Part shown: positions 7,953-17,185 of the stretch, in pieces
Position numbering within the stretch: the first letter of the stretch is position 1
Layout: every line of letters starts with the position of its first letter
NCBI RefSeq assembly: GCF_000621745.1
Contig: NZ_KK211336.1
Span: 456,876 to 520,875, forward strand
DNA: 64,000 bases
Direction of reading: 5' to 3'
From: Clostridium beijerinckii HUN142
GTDB lineage: Bacteria > Bacillota > Clostridia > Clostridiales > Clostridiaceae
Made by a program: the position numbers and the translations under genes
Notes under the pieces: model-generated
What the model was told of the DNA's origin: nothing
The model's database searches: none
What the model saw: the letters and a program-made list of their open reading frames with translations, nothing else

Positions 7953-9143
7953 ATGAAGGAACTTAGAGATGGAGTATATTGGGTTGGAGCCACTGATTGG
8001 AAGGTAAGGCATATTCATGGAAATGAATTATCTACCCATAGAGGAAGTACATATAATTCATACCTTATTAAAGATGAAAAAACGGTTCTTATAGACACTG
8101 TATGGGAACCTTTAACAGAGATGTTTCTTGAAAATTTGAGAGAGGTAACTGATATATCAAAGATTGATTATGTTGTTATGAATCATGGGGAACCTGATCA
8201 TTCAGGAGCATTGCCTGCATTAATGGAGTATATTCCTAATGCAACAGTTTTTGTTTCGAAAAAAGGTTTAGAGTCAATACAGAAGCATTATCATAAGGAG
8301 TGGAATTTTAAGGTTGTTTCTACAGGCGAGAAGATAAATATAGGTAAAAATAATCTTGTATTTATAGAAGCTCCTATGCTTCACTGGCCTGATAGTATGT
8401 TTACATATCTTACTGGAGAAAATATATTATTTTCTAATGATGCATTTGGACAGCATTATGCATCTTCAAGTATTTTTAATGATGAAGTAGATGAAACAGA
8501 AGTTAATCAGGAAGCTCTTAAATATTACGCAAACATACTTACTCCTTTTAGTAAATTGGTTACAAAAAAAATAGATGAACTTAAAAAACTTGGAGTACCT
8601 GTAGATATGATAGCTCCAGCTCATGGCATCATTTGGAGAAAAGATCCAATGATGATAGTGGAAAAATATTATGAGTGGGCAGCTGGAAAATCAAATAAAA
8701 GCGTAGTGGTTGCATATAACTCAATGTGGGGGGCTACTCATAAAATGGCTGAATTTATAGGCAAAGGCCTAGGAGAAGCAGGGGTAGAATATAAAATATT
8801 CAATGTCGCTACTTCAGATAAAAGTGATATATTAGCCGAAGTTTTTAAATCAAAGGGAATAATACTAGGATCATCAACAGTTAATAATGGAATTTTAACT
8901 TCTTTATTACCTCTTATTGAAGACTTAATTGGATTGAAGTTTAATGAGAAAGTAGGTGCAGCTTTTGGAAGCTATGGATGGGGTGGAGAATCAACAGATA
9001 TTCTTACAAACTATTTAACAAAGGCTAAAATTAAAGTTGTTGAAGATGGATTAAAGTTTAAATATATGCCAAATGATGACGAACTTGAAGAGTGCATAGC
9101 CTTTGGAAAGAATTTTGGTCAGAAAGTGTTAGAAGAATTTTAA
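7953..9143 (+). CDS. fprA: Flavodiiron protein (FprA family)
   Basis: A 396-residue A-type flavoprotein that reduces O2 to water or NO to N2O. The N-terminal metallo-beta-lactamase-like domain (about 1-245) holds the di-iron ligands in NHGEPDHSG, in the MLHWPDS segment, at NDAFGQH and at PAHGIIW. The C-terminal flavodoxin domain (about 250-396) has the FMN loops VVAYNSMWGATHKMAE and GAAFGSYGWGGES. The ATG at 7953 is chosen because GGGAGG lies just upstream and overlaps the earlier ATG (7938). It follows the NROR-like gene but is separated by terminators, so it has its own promoter. No FNR-like palindrome is seen in its leader, unlike the second copy. Confidence 0.93.
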   Translation: MKELRDGVYWVGATDWKVRHIHGNELSTHRGSTYNSYLIKDEKTVLIDTVWEPLTEMFLENLREVTDISKIDYVVMNHGEPDHSGALPALMEYIPNATVFVSKKGLESIQKHYHKEWNFKVVSTGEKINIGKNNLVFIEAPMLHWPDSMFTYLTGENILFSNDAFGQHYASSSIFNDEVDETEVNQEALKYYANILTPFSKLVTKKIDELKKLGVPVDMIAPAHGIIWRKDPMMIVEKYYEWAAGKSNKSVVVAYNSMWGATHKMAEFIGKGLGEAGVEYKIFNVATSDKSDILAEVFKSKGIILGSSTVNNGILTSLLPLIEDLIGLKFNEKVGAAFGSYGWGGESTDILTNYLTKAKIKVVEDGLKFKYMPNDDELEECIAFGKNFGQKVLEEF

Positions 9144-9214
9144 ATATTAATAATAGTTTGCTTAAATAGTTGGTGAGACACATATGCTAAGCAAATTAAT
9201 GTTATATTTAATAT

Positions 9215-9271
9215 CAAAAGGATCTTAGGAAAGAAAGGATGTTTTGTGCCTAATCTCACAAGATCCTTTTG
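9215..9271. terminator. Inverted repeat between convergent flavodiiron genes
   Basis: CAAAAGGATCTT (9215-9226) and AAGATCCTTTTG (9260-9271) are perfect 12-bp arms with a 33-nt loop. The position between convergent genes suggests a terminator for both, though the loop is long. Confidence 0.55.
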
Positions 9272-9339
9272 ATGGAGATTATAGATGAAAAATATCTACG
9301 GCAACTTTGGGCACTTTATTTCTTTTCATGTGCCTTATT

Positions 9340-10572
9340 TTAAATTGTACTAAATAATAAATCACTAGTATAAGTAACTATTCTATCAATGCTCTTTAGG
9401 TTGTCTTCTTTTGATGAAAATCTAATTCTTAGAGGTAATTCTATATCAGTCATACCAGTAGATTTAATTATATCAGAAGTATTTAATGCTTTTAAATTAG
9501 TTTTATTTAAATAGTCTTGTATAACCTCTATAGCCTCTCCACTCCAGCCATAAGAACCAAATGCTGCGCCTAGCTTGTTTTCTAAGTTTAGAGTTTTAAG
9601 ATTTTTTAGTACCTCTTCCATATTGCCAATCATGTCACCATATTTAGTTGAGCTGCCAAAGAAGATTGCGTCAGCTTCATTAATAGCATTCATTATATTA
9701 TCCATTGGATCTTTATTTACATCAATAAGCTCTGAAGTTATATTTTGCTCTTCAAACTTTTCTTTAAAAATATTTGCAATCTTTTTTGTATTCCCTGTCA
9801 TAGTAGAGTATAGAATAAGTGCTTTTTTATCTAGCTCTGTATTTTTGCTCATATTATCATAGATATCTATAAAGCTTTGGACTTCATCTCTAATAATAAA
9901 TCCATGAGAAGGAGCTATCATCTTTATATCTAAATCTTTGATTTTTTCAATCATTTCTTGAACATATCTTCTGTGAGGATGCATTATCAATTTATAATAA
10001 GTAATAAAGTCTTCCTTTATGTCTACTTGAGCTAAGTCATTGAAGTATTCATAATTGGCTACATGAGTACTGAAAATATCACAAGGGAATAAAATTTTAT
10101 TATCTTCGCAATAAGTTATCATAGTTTCTTCAGTATGAAGATATGGTGTTTGTATAAATTTAAGAATTTTACCTCCTATATCTAAAGTATCACCATCACT
10201 TACAACTAAAAATTCTCTATTATGAAGCCTGTACATCTCTTTAAGTTCATTTACAGCTGGCTCTGTGCATACAATTACAGCATTTTTTGCTTTGGCTGCT
10301 AAGCTTCCAAGGGCACCAGAATGATCAGGTTCTGTATGATTAATTACAATATATTTAATTTTATCAAGTTCAATCTTATTATTTAAGTTTTGTACAAATT
10401 CTCTTCCAAAACTCATATCAACAGTATCAATTACTGTAGGCTTTTCTGTCATTAATAAATAACTGTTATAAGTAGTTCCTTTAGTTAAAGTCAATCTATG
10501 AAAAGGCACATCTCTATCATCTACCTTACCAACCCAAAATATATTTTTACCTAGCATAATGTTTTGTTCCAT
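9340..10572 (-). CDS. fprA: Second flavodiiron protein (FprA family)
   Basis: A 410-residue paralogue of the neighbouring flavodiiron protein. Di-iron motifs are NHTEPDHSG, PYLHTEETMI, CDIFSTHVA and PSHGFIIRD, and the flavodoxin domain carries LILYSTMTGNTKKIAN and GAAFGSYGWSGEA. The two copies are clearly diverged, so this is not a recent duplication. GGAGG lies about 10 nt before the ATG on the minus strand. An FNR-like palindrome with a correctly spaced TACAAT -10 drives it, and the gene is divergent from the FNR-like regulator. It probably handles NO or O2 under the stress sensed by that regulator. Confidence 0.93.
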   Translation of the reverse strand: MEQNIMLGKNIFWVGKVDDRDVPFHRLTLTKGTTYNSYLLMTEKPTVIDTVDMSFGREFVQNLNNKIELDKIKYIVINHTEPDHSGALGSLAAKAKNAVIVCTEPAVNELKEMYRLHNREFLVVSDGDTLDIGGKILKFIQTPYLHTEETMITYCEDNKILFPCDIFSTHVANYEYFNDLAQVDIKEDFITYYKLIMHPHRRYVQEMIEKIKDLDIKMIAPSHGFIIRDEVQSFIDIYDNMSKNTELDKKALILYSTMTGNTKKIANIFKEKFEEQNITSELIDVNKDPMDNIMNAINEADAIFFGSSTKYGDMIGNMEEVLKNLKTLNLENKLGAAFGSYGWSGEAIEVIQDYLNKTNLKALNTSDIIKSTGMTDIELPLRIRFSSKEDNLKSIDRIVTYTSDLLFSTI

Positions 10573-10648
10573 AATATAAAACCTCCATAATTTTTATTTA
10601 TTTTTATATTTCAATTAATTTTCTATGTTGTTGTCTTTCGATGTTTTT

Positions 10649-10690
10649 ATTGTATACCTATCTCAATTATAAAAATATGATTCAAATCAA
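10649..10690 (-). promoter_or_regulatory. FNR-like site plus -10 for the second flavodiiron gene
   Basis: On the minus strand TTGATTTGAATCAT (10690-10677) precedes TACAAT (10654-10649) with the same 29.5-nt centre-to--10 distance. The site also lies 153 bp upstream of the divergent regulator gene and could act on both. Confidence 0.68.
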
Positions 10691-10842
10691 AATATTAAGA
10701 TTAAGTTTTTATGAGTTTTTCATTATAATAATACTAATGAGGATATTGTTTAGGTGGTTTTAGTTAGGATTAAATATACAAGTGACACAACTTAAAGTAA
10801 GATAATATTTGTAGATATATCTTATATGTAGGAGGATTTGTT

Positions 10843-11556
10843 ATGAGTATTCACTGTGGTAATTGCTGCAATAATTGCAGAGGAGGACTTTGTGCTAGTA
10901 AGGTTCCAATATTTGAGAATTTAAATAGAGACGAATTAGTGGAGATTGTAAATAAAATTAATCATAAAGAATTTAGTAAAGGCGATGTTATTTTTACTGA
11001 AGGTAATATAGCTAATACACTTTATTTTATAAATGAAGGAAAAATAAAATTATATAAATATACTAAGGATGGTAAGGAACAGATACTACATATACTTTCA
11101 GAAGGAGATTTCTTTGGGGAATTAGAACTTATAAAACCATCTAAATATGGATTTAATTCTAAAGCTATAGAGGATGCTAAAATATGTACTCTTACTAAGG
11201 AGGAAATGAAAGATATAATGATGAAGAATCCTGAGATTGGAATAAAGGTATTAGAAACAGTAGGAGAAAGATTATCAAAAGTTGAAAATCTTGTTCAGAA
11301 TTTAGCAACTAATGATGTTGATTCAAGAATGGCTTATTTAATTATAGAGCTTAAGGAGAAGTATGGAGAAAATGTTGGAGGCAATATTTCTGTAAAATCA
11401 CCTATATCAAGGGAAGATATGGCTAATTATATTGGGGTGACGAGGGAAACCATAAGCAGGAAATTGAAAAAATTAGAAGATGAAAATTTAATAAAAATAA
11501 TGGGAACAAAAACAATAATTATTATAGATGAAGAAGGTTTGAAGAATTATATATAA
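10843..11556 (+). CDS. Crp/Fnr family regulator with N-terminal Cys cluster
   Basis: A 237-residue regulator. The N-terminus has five cysteines (Cys5, 8, 9, 12, 17 in IHCGNCCNNCRGGLC), the arrangement expected for an oxygen- or NO-sensitive Fe-S cluster as in FNR. A cyclic-nucleotide-type beta-roll follows (about 25-140), then a dimer helix and a winged helix with MANYIGVTRETISRKLKKLEDENLI as the recognition region. The DNA-contacting core V-T-R-E-T-I-S-R matches FNR/CRP proteins that read TGA..TCA half sites, which fits the five TTGATnnnnATCAC sites here. It probably activates the nearby detoxification genes. The ATG has a well-placed GGAGG. Which ligand it senses is not known. Confidence 0.88.
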   Translation: MSIHCGNCCNNCRGGLCASKVPIFENLNRDELVEIVNKINHKEFSKGDVIFTEGNIANTLYFINEGKIKLYKYTKDGKEQILHILSEGDFFGELELIKPSKYGFNSKAIEDAKICTLTKEEMKDIMMKNPEIGIKVLETVGERLSKVENLVQNLATNDVDSRMAYLIIELKEKYGENVGGNISVKSPISREDMANYIGVTRETISRKLKKLEDENLIKIMGTKTIIIIDEEGLKNYI

Positions 11557-11646
11557 AATAAATATTTATTATTGCTTATTAATGTAATAATGAATATTTA
11601 CTTTTATATAGATATCAAACTTGCGTATATCAGATTTTTTCTCGAT

Positions 11647-11688
11647 TTGATTTCAATCACATTTTATTTAAATTAATAAAGTTATACT
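11647..11688 (+). promoter_or_regulatory. FNR-like site plus -10 for the flavodoxin gene
   Basis: TTGATTTCAATCAC (11647-11660) is followed by TATACT at 11683-11688, again 29.5 nt from the palindrome centre. The stretch after the site is nearly identical to that of the DUF2249 promoter. Confidence 0.7.
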
Positions 11689-11747
11689 TATATCAAGAAA
11701 TAGATAAAAAATAAATTTTTAAGTGAAAAGTGATTGGAGGAAGTTAT

Positions 11748-12164
11748 ATGAAAATTATATATTTTAGTCAAACAGGAAATACAGAAAAAATGGCAAACTT
11801 AATTTTAGAAGGGGTACAATCAGAAGCTAAACAAGCTGAATTAGTAGAAGTTTCAGCCGCATCTCTAGATGATATTAAAAATGAAGAAATACTTATCTTA
11901 GGATGTTCTGCTTATGGATCTGAGGAATTAGATGAGAGTGAAATGGAGCCTTTTGTTAAATCATTAGAAGGAAACATTCAAGGAAAAAAAGTTGCACTTT
12001 TTGGCTCATGGGGATGGGGAAATGGTGAATGGATGACAGAGTGGGAAAAGAGAATGGAATCATATGGAGCTATATTAATAAGTGAAGGTTTAACAGTTCA
12101 AGAATCTCCAGAGGGTGAAGATGAAGAAAGGTGTATAGACTTTGGAAAATTAATAGCAAAATAG
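11748..12164 (+). CDS. Flavodoxin
   Basis: A 138-residue short-chain flavodoxin, an FMN electron carrier that replaces ferredoxin. The phosphate-binding loop is YFSQTGNTEKMA at residues 4-15. The second loop GCSAYGSEELDESEMEPF and the third, ALFGSWGWGNGEWM, surround the isoalloxazine ring. The ATG at 11748 has GGAGG 7 nt upstream; an in-frame GTG at 11730 lies before that RBS and is less likely. It is monocistronic, from an FNR-like promoter to a strong terminator. It may carry electrons for the flavodiiron proteins or for Hcp encoded next door. Confidence 0.92.
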   Translation: MKIIYFSQTGNTEKMANLILEGVQSEAKQAELVEVSAASLDDIKNEEILILGCSAYGSEELDESEMEPFVKSLEGNIQGKKVALFGSWGWGNGEWMTEWEKRMESYGAILISEGLTVQESPEGEDEERCIDFGKLIAK

Positions 12165-12171
12165 GAATGAC

Positions 12172-12218
12172 AAAAACCATGCAATAAGGAGATCTATCTC
12201 CCTTATTGCATGGTTTTT
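12172..12218. terminator. Strong bidirectional terminator
   Basis: AAAAACCATGCAATAAGG (12172-12189) pairs perfectly with CCTTATTGCATGGTTTTT (12201-12218). It serves the convergent flavodoxin and hcp genes. Confidence 0.9.
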
Positions 12219-12279
12219 AATTTCATACAGTGGCTTTATGCATTTTGCAATAGCTCAAATACTTGTCCAACTTTAAAGT

Positions 12280-13926
12280 TTAGCCTAATATTTGTTTTAA
12301 ATCCTCATCAGGAGTACTGATTGGTTTAAGATCGAAATTATCAACTAAGAAATTTAATACATTAGGAGTTAAGAAAGCAGGTAAGCTTGGCCCGATATAT
12401 ATTCCTTTTACGCCTAATGAAAGTAATGCTAGTAAATCACATATAGCTTTTTGTTCATACCAAGACAATACTATTGATAAAGGTAAATCATTAACTGTGC
12501 AGTTAAATGCATCAGCTAAAGCTAAAGCTATTCTAACTGCTGAGTAAGCATCGTTACATTGTCCAACATCAAGCAATCTTGGAAGTCCTGCAACTTCACC
12601 AAATTGTAACTTGTTGAAACGATATTTTCCGCATGCCAAAGTAAGAATAATACAATCACTTGGAATCTTTTCAGCAAACTCTGTATAATAATTTCTTCCA
12701 GGTTTTGCACCATCACATCCACCAATTAAGAAGAAGTGTTTAATTTTTCCATCTTTAACTGCATTAATAATTGTTTCAGCGTGACTTAACGTTGCCTTAT
12801 GTCCAAAGCCTACTAAAATTTCTTTAACTTCTTCGTCTTCTGTGAAGCCGCCGAGTTCAAGTGATTTATTTATTATTTCAGAAAAATCTTTATATCCATT
12901 TTTATCTTTTTCTATATGTTTGATACCATCAAATCCAACAACACTTGTTGAGAAGATTCTATCTATATAAGAATCTTTTGGTTTCATTAAGCAGTTTGTT
13001 GTCATTAAAATACAACCAGGTATATTATCGAATTCTTTTTGTTGATTTTGCCATGCACTTCCGAAGTTACCTGCTAAATGAGGATACTTATTTAATTCAG
13101 GATAACCATGTGAAGGTAACATTTCTCCGTGAGTATAAATATTTATGCCTTTACCTTCAGTTTGCTTAAGTAACATTTCTAGATCTCTTAGATCATGTCC
13201 AGAAACTACTATGAATGGACCTTTTTTAGTATTTACATTAACTTTTGTAGGTGATGGAGAACTATAGCTATTATTATTAGCTGTATCTAGAACCTCCATA
13301 ATCTTAACACTCATAGTACCTGTTTCCATTGATAATTTAATTAAATCTTCAAGAGCTAAACTATCATCAGTTAAAGCTGCTAAAGCTTTAAAATAGAAGT
13401 CATTTACTTCGTCGCTAGTATATTTTATAAATCTAGCTTGATGAGAATAAGCTGCAATACCTTTTAAACCATATTTTATAGTTTCTCTAAGAGAACGAAT
13501 ATCTGGGTCTAAATTCTTATCGTACATTATTCCAGCTTTTTCAGCGTCTTCAAGCATAGATTCTTTAGAATCGCTTAAGTTGTATAATGCTTCAGGAGAG
13601 TTGATATTTTCGGATTTAACCTTTTCTCTTAAAGCTTCCTTAACTTCTTGGGACTTTTTAAGTTGGATAAGATGAGCTTTGGGATCAAAATTAACATTAG
13701 TTAATGTCATAAATAGGGAATCTTCAACAAAAGAGGCGACTGATGTGTCAACCTTTTCATTTTTATTTAAAAGTTCTTTTGCGTACACACTGATTCCTTT
13801 TAATTGATAAATTAATAAATCTTGCATTGCTGCGATCTCAGGTGTTTTACCACACACACCTATTTTAGTACATCCCTTACCCCCAGCAGTTTGTTCACAT
13901 TGATAACAAAACATTTTTTCTACCAT
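12280..13926 (-). CDS. hcp: Hybrid-cluster protein / hydroxylamine reductase
   Basis: A 548-residue Hcp. The N-terminal cubane motif is FCYQCEQTAGGKGC followed by TKIGVC (C-x2-C-x8-C-x5-C). Hybrid-cluster cysteines appear in TTNCLMKP, LACGKYRF and VGQCNDAYSA. The family reduces NO to N2O, or hydroxylamine to ammonia, in anaerobes. The start at 13926 (MVEKMF) has GAGGAG upstream; the frame remains open for 46 further codons but those encode no Hcp sequence. Context with two flavodiiron proteins and a nitrite reductase fits defence against reactive nitrogen. Only a weak half-palindrome (14069-14082) resembles the local FNR-like sites, so its control may differ. Confidence 0.95.
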   Translation of the reverse strand: MVEKMFCYQCEQTAGGKGCTKIGVCGKTPEIAAMQDLLIYQLKGISVYAKELLNKNEKVDTSVASFVEDSLFMTLTNVNFDPKAHLIQLKKSQEVKEALREKVKSENINSPEALYNLSDSKESMLEDAEKAGIMYDKNLDPDIRSLRETIKYGLKGIAAYSHQARFIKYTSDEVNDFYFKALAALTDDSLALEDLIKLSMETGTMSVKIMEVLDTANNNSYSSPSPTKVNVNTKKGPFIVVSGHDLRDLEMLLKQTEGKGINIYTHGEMLPSHGYPELNKYPHLAGNFGSAWQNQQKEFDNIPGCILMTTNCLMKPKDSYIDRIFSTSVVGFDGIKHIEKDKNGYKDFSEIINKSLELGGFTEDEEVKEILVGFGHKATLSHAETIINAVKDGKIKHFFLIGGCDGAKPGRNYYTEFAEKIPSDCIILTLACGKYRFNKLQFGEVAGLPRLLDVGQCNDAYSAVRIALALADAFNCTVNDLPLSIVLSWYEQKAICDLLALLSLGVKGIYIGPSLPAFLTPNVLNFLVDNFDLKPISTPDEDLKQILG

Positions 13927-14373
13927 AATAAAAACTCCTCTCATATTTACATAATATAATCCTACGGATATATTATACAATAAAATTGGATAAAAATAAA
14001 ATATAACAATACAATTTTCATAAAAATGTAAAAATAACCACAATAAATAATAAAATTTTGTCAAAACATTGATTATAATTTAAAAAATATATGTGATGTT
14101 TTGCTGATTCTTATAGGAGAAATTCCGAAGTGATTTATTTAAATAATAGTACTATCGAAAGGAATTAAATCTTATAAAGTTAAGGATTGGGAATAGAGTA
14201 TAGCATTTTTAAATTATTATAATCATATACTTTAGCTGTAGAAATGATTGAACGTATTTGGAATCTAAAACCAGTACATAATTTAGCTTATATTAGTGAT
14301 AATTGCTATAGAAAACGAAAAGTTCTAATTTTTTAATAAGAGGAAAGAAGTAATAAATTATGGAGGAATTAAA
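13927..14373. other. Divergent intergenic region hcp / hydrogenase
   Basis: This 447-bp stretch holds both promoters; a TATAAT-like -10 for hcp lies near 13970 on the minus strand. I see no convincing gene, terminator or strong operator. The GGAGG at 14362-14366 belongs to the hydrogenase small-subunit gene. Confidence 0.5.
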
Positions 14374-15249
14374 TTGACTAGTGGAAAAGTATGTCCACTT
14401 ACAAAAGCTAAGATTCATACGGCAAAGAGACTTGCAAACGATGTTGTAGGAATGCTAAAAGATAAAAAGACTAAAAAGATGAATGCTATATGGCTTGAAG
14501 TGACAGGATGCTCAGGAAATATAATTTCCTTACTTAATAGTGAAAATCCAGGGATTTATGATATTTTAAATGACATGGTGAATTTTACTTATAACAACAC
14601 ACTTATGGGATTAGAAGGGCAGCTTGCTTTTGAAAAGTTTTTAGAAACGCTAGATACAGAGTTTATATTATTAGTGGATGGGGCAGTTTCAACAAAAGAA
14701 AAGGGGCGTTACAACATTGTAGCAAATTATAATGGGACAAATATCACAGCGTTAGATGCAATACAATTAGCTGGCGGAAAAGCAAAGTATGTTGTAGCAG
14801 TAGGAACTTGCGCTTCTCATGGGGGCATATCGGCTGCAAAACCAAACCCTTCAGAAAGTAAAAGTGTACAGGAAGTTTTAAATCGACAAGTTATTAAACT
14901 GCCAGGTTGTCCTTGCCATCCAGATTGGGTAGTAGGTACTTTAGCACATTTGATTGGTTATGGTGTACCTGCATTAGATAGTGATGGAAGACCATTACTT
15001 TTCTATGGAGTTACAATTCATGATAATTGTACAAGACGAGGATTTTTTGATAAAGGTATATTTGCACAAAAGTTTGGTGAAGAAGGTTGCATGATTAAAC
15101 TAGGATGTAAAGGGCCTGTCACAAAAACTGATTGCCCGAGGAGAAAATGGAATGGATACGTTAACTGGCCTATTGGCGATAATACAAATTGTATTGGATG
15201 CGCAAATTCACAATTTCCAGATGGAATGGAACCTTTCGTAAAGTATTAG
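14374..15249 (+). CDS. [NiFe] hydrogenase small subunit, group 2-like
   Basis: A 291-residue electron-transfer subunit of a [NiFe] hydrogenase. Proximal-cluster motif WLEVTGCSGNIISLL has Cys46 but Asn49 where group 1 enzymes have the second Cys of C-x-G-C; this C-S-G-N form is typical of group 2 (cyanobacterial HupS and sensor) hydrogenases. Further ligands are in VGTCASHG, LPGCPCHPDW, IHDNCTRRG, EEGCMIKLGC, TDCPRR and NCIGC. There is no Tat signal, so it acts in the cytoplasm. TTG at 14374 with GGAGG 7 nt upstream is the likely start. The large-subunit gene starts 8 nt after the stop. Group assignment is an inference from motifs. Confidence 0.92.
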   Translation: MTSGKVCPLTKAKIHTAKRLANDVVGMLKDKKTKKMNAIWLEVTGCSGNIISLLNSENPGIYDILNDMVNFTYNNTLMGLEGQLAFEKFLETLDTEFILLVDGAVSTKEKGRYNIVANYNGTNITALDAIQLAGGKAKYVVAVGTCASHGGISAAKPNPSESKSVQEVLNRQVIKLPGCPCHPDWVVGTLAHLIGYGVPALDSDGRPLLFYGVTIHDNCTRRGFFDKGIFAQKFGEEGCMIKLGCKGPVTKTDCPRRKWNGYVNWPIGDNTNCIGCANSQFPDGMEPFVKY

Positions 15250-15257
15250 GAGGAGTT

Positions 15258-16649
15258 ATGGGCAAAACAATAACTATAGATCCAGTAACAAGAATCAGTG
15301 GTTTTTTAGAAATAAAAGCAGAAGTGGAAGGAAATACAATTGCTAAAGCAAATGCTAGTGGATTACTTTTTAGGGGATTTGAAAAAATGTTAAAAGGAAG
15401 GTCACCTTTAGATGCTGTATATTTCACAGAGAGAATTTGTGGAATATGCTCTACAGCTCATTCAATGGCTTCTACTTTAGCGTTGGAAGATGCATTAAAA
15501 GTAACAGTTAGTTTAAATGATAATTATATTAGAGATATTTTACATGGCTTTGAGTTTATACAAAATCATTTAAGACATTTTTACCTTTTGTCTATGCCAA
15601 GCTATGTAAAGATATCAAGCATAAAACTAATAGAAGAACAACAATATACTGATTACAGATTACCAGATAAAATAAATAAAAAGATAGAAGAGGATTATGT
15701 AAAAAGTATTGAATTCAGTAGATTAGCTCATGAAGGATTAGCGCTTTTAGGAGGAAAAGCTCCTCATAACCATGGAATTTTTGTAGGCGGAGTTACTGTG
15801 GATATAGATTCATATAAGCTAGAAAAAGTAAAAAGTATTATTAGAAAAATAGAATCTTTTGTAAAAAATAGAATGAAAGAAGATGTAGGGATTATCTCTA
15901 AATATTACTCTGATTATTTTAAAAAAGGACAATCTTATCCGTATTTTATGACTTATGGAGTATTTGATAAATATGAAGATCCTGAGATTACTTATGTTAA
16001 ACCAGGAGTGATGAAGGATAATGTGAAATATCCTTTAGAACCAGATAAAATCACAGAGCAAATCCATTATTCGTGGTATAAAAAGGACGAAGGGTTGGAA
16101 GAAGTAGATTTATCTAAATTAGAAGCGTACACTTTTATAAAAGCTCCTCGTTATTTAGGGTCGCCTATGGAGGTAGGTCCTTTAGCAAGATTGATAGTAA
16201 GTGGACAATACACGAATGGACATTCATGTATGGACAGAAATGTTGCAAGAGTATTGGAAACAGAAAAGATTCTAGGAATAATGAATAAGCTTATTGAAAG
16301 GATAGAACTAAAGCCGAATAATCAAAAAACTTATAATATTCCAGAAAAAGCTTATGGGGTAGGTTTAACTGATACTACTAGAGGCGCACTTGGTCATTGG
16401 ATTGAGATAGATAAAAATGTTATTAATCATTATAATATCATAACACCTACTGTATGGAATTTATCACCTAAAGATGAGTCAAATCTTCCTGGAACTATAG
16501 AAAATGCGCTTATTGGAACTAAGTTAAATAACATTAGAGAGCCTATAGAGATTGGTCGTATTGTTAGGTCATTTGATCCGTGTGTATCTTGTGCAACTCA
16601 TTTGATTGGATCAGCAGGTGATACAGAAATAGTAGAGGTTTTGGTTTGA
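15258..16649 (+). CDS. [NiFe] hydrogenase large subunit
   Basis: The 463-residue catalytic subunit holding the Ni-Fe(CN)2CO centre for H2 splitting or formation. N-terminal ligands are Cys61 and Cys64 in RICGICSTAH; C-terminal ligands are Cys442 and Cys445 in DPCVSCATH. The 15-residue tail after His448 (LIGSAGDTEIVEVLV) is the peptide expected to be removed by the maturation protease encoded next. ATG at 15258 with AGGAGG just upstream is chosen; the frame is open further 5' but that overlaps the small subunit. No membrane anchor or cytochrome b gene follows, so the electron partner is unknown. Confidence 0.95.
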   Translation: MGKTITIDPVTRISGFLEIKAEVEGNTIAKANASGLLFRGFEKMLKGRSPLDAVYFTERICGICSTAHSMASTLALEDALKVTVSLNDNYIRDILHGFEFIQNHLRHFYLLSMPSYVKISSIKLIEEQQYTDYRLPDKINKKIEEDYVKSIEFSRLAHEGLALLGGKAPHNHGIFVGGVTVDIDSYKLEKVKSIIRKIESFVKNRMKEDVGIISKYYSDYFKKGQSYPYFMTYGVFDKYEDPEITYVKPGVMKDNVKYPLEPDKITEQIHYSWYKKDEGLEEVDLSKLEAYTFIKAPRYLGSPMEVGPLARLIVSGQYTNGHSCMDRNVARVLETEKILGIMNKLIERIELKPNNQKTYNIPEKAYGVGLTDTTRGALGHWIEIDKNVINHYNIITPTVWNLSPKDESNLPGTIENALIGTKLNNIREPIEIGRIVRSFDPCVSCATHLIGSAGDTEIVEVLV

Positions 16650-16689
16650 AAATATGTCTATAGTTTAGGAAGGTAGAGAAATATATATT

Positions 16690-17169
16690 ATGAAAAATAC
16701 ATGTTCTAACATTAAAGTGATTGCGATTGGAAATGTTTTAATGAGGGATGACGGTATAGGAATTGAAGTGGCAAAAAAGATAGAATCAAAGCTTTTAGAA
16801 AAGAATATTAAACTTATTTATGGAGAAACCGATGTTCAATACAGTATTGCCAGTGTAAAAGAAGATGACTATATATTTATTTTAGATGCTGCATGTTATG
16901 GAAAGAGCCCAGGTGAAATTACTCGTTTGAAGTTAGATGATTTTGTTTCTAAAAAAAAGGGATATTCTCAGCATAGTTATAATTTCTTGGATTTATTAAA
17001 ACTTTTTTATCCTAATGCTAAAGGGCAAATTTATGGAATTGAGGTCAATGATGTTGAAATTGGCTTTGGATTGAGTGAAGAATTACAAGAAAAATTAGAA
17101 GTTATTTCTAAAAAGATTTTAGATGAAATTGAAATATATATACTTAATTTACAGTCAAAAAATAAATGA
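16690..17169 (+). CDS. Hydrogenase maturation endopeptidase (HyaD/HycI family)
   Basis: A 159-residue protease that removes the C-terminal tail of the large subunit after nickel insertion. IAIGNVLMRDDGIGIEVAKK near residue 10 carries the Ni-sensing Asp/Glu, DAACYGKSPGEI is in the middle, and QHSYNFLDLL supplies the conserved His. Length matches the family. It lies 40 bp after the large subunit and overlaps no neighbour. Confidence 0.92.
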   Translation: MKNTCSNIKVIAIGNVLMRDDGIGIEVAKKIESKLLEKNIKLIYGETDVQYSIASVKEDDYIFILDAACYGKSPGEITRLKLDDFVSKKKGYSQHSYNFLDLLKLFYPNAKGQIYGIEVNDVEIGFGLSEELQEKLEVISKKILDEIEIYILNLQSKNK

Positions 17170-17185
17170 AGGGATAGTGAAAAAT

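Noticed and set aside
13927..14064. N-terminal extension of Hcp
   Set aside because: The 46 extra codons encode an AT-driven hydrophobic stretch not found in Hcp, and the GAGGAG RBS sits before the internal ATG.
14069..14082. FNR-like site upstream of hcp (TTGATTATAATTTA)
   Set aside because: Only one half site matches, and no -10 lies at the spacing shared by the five good sites.
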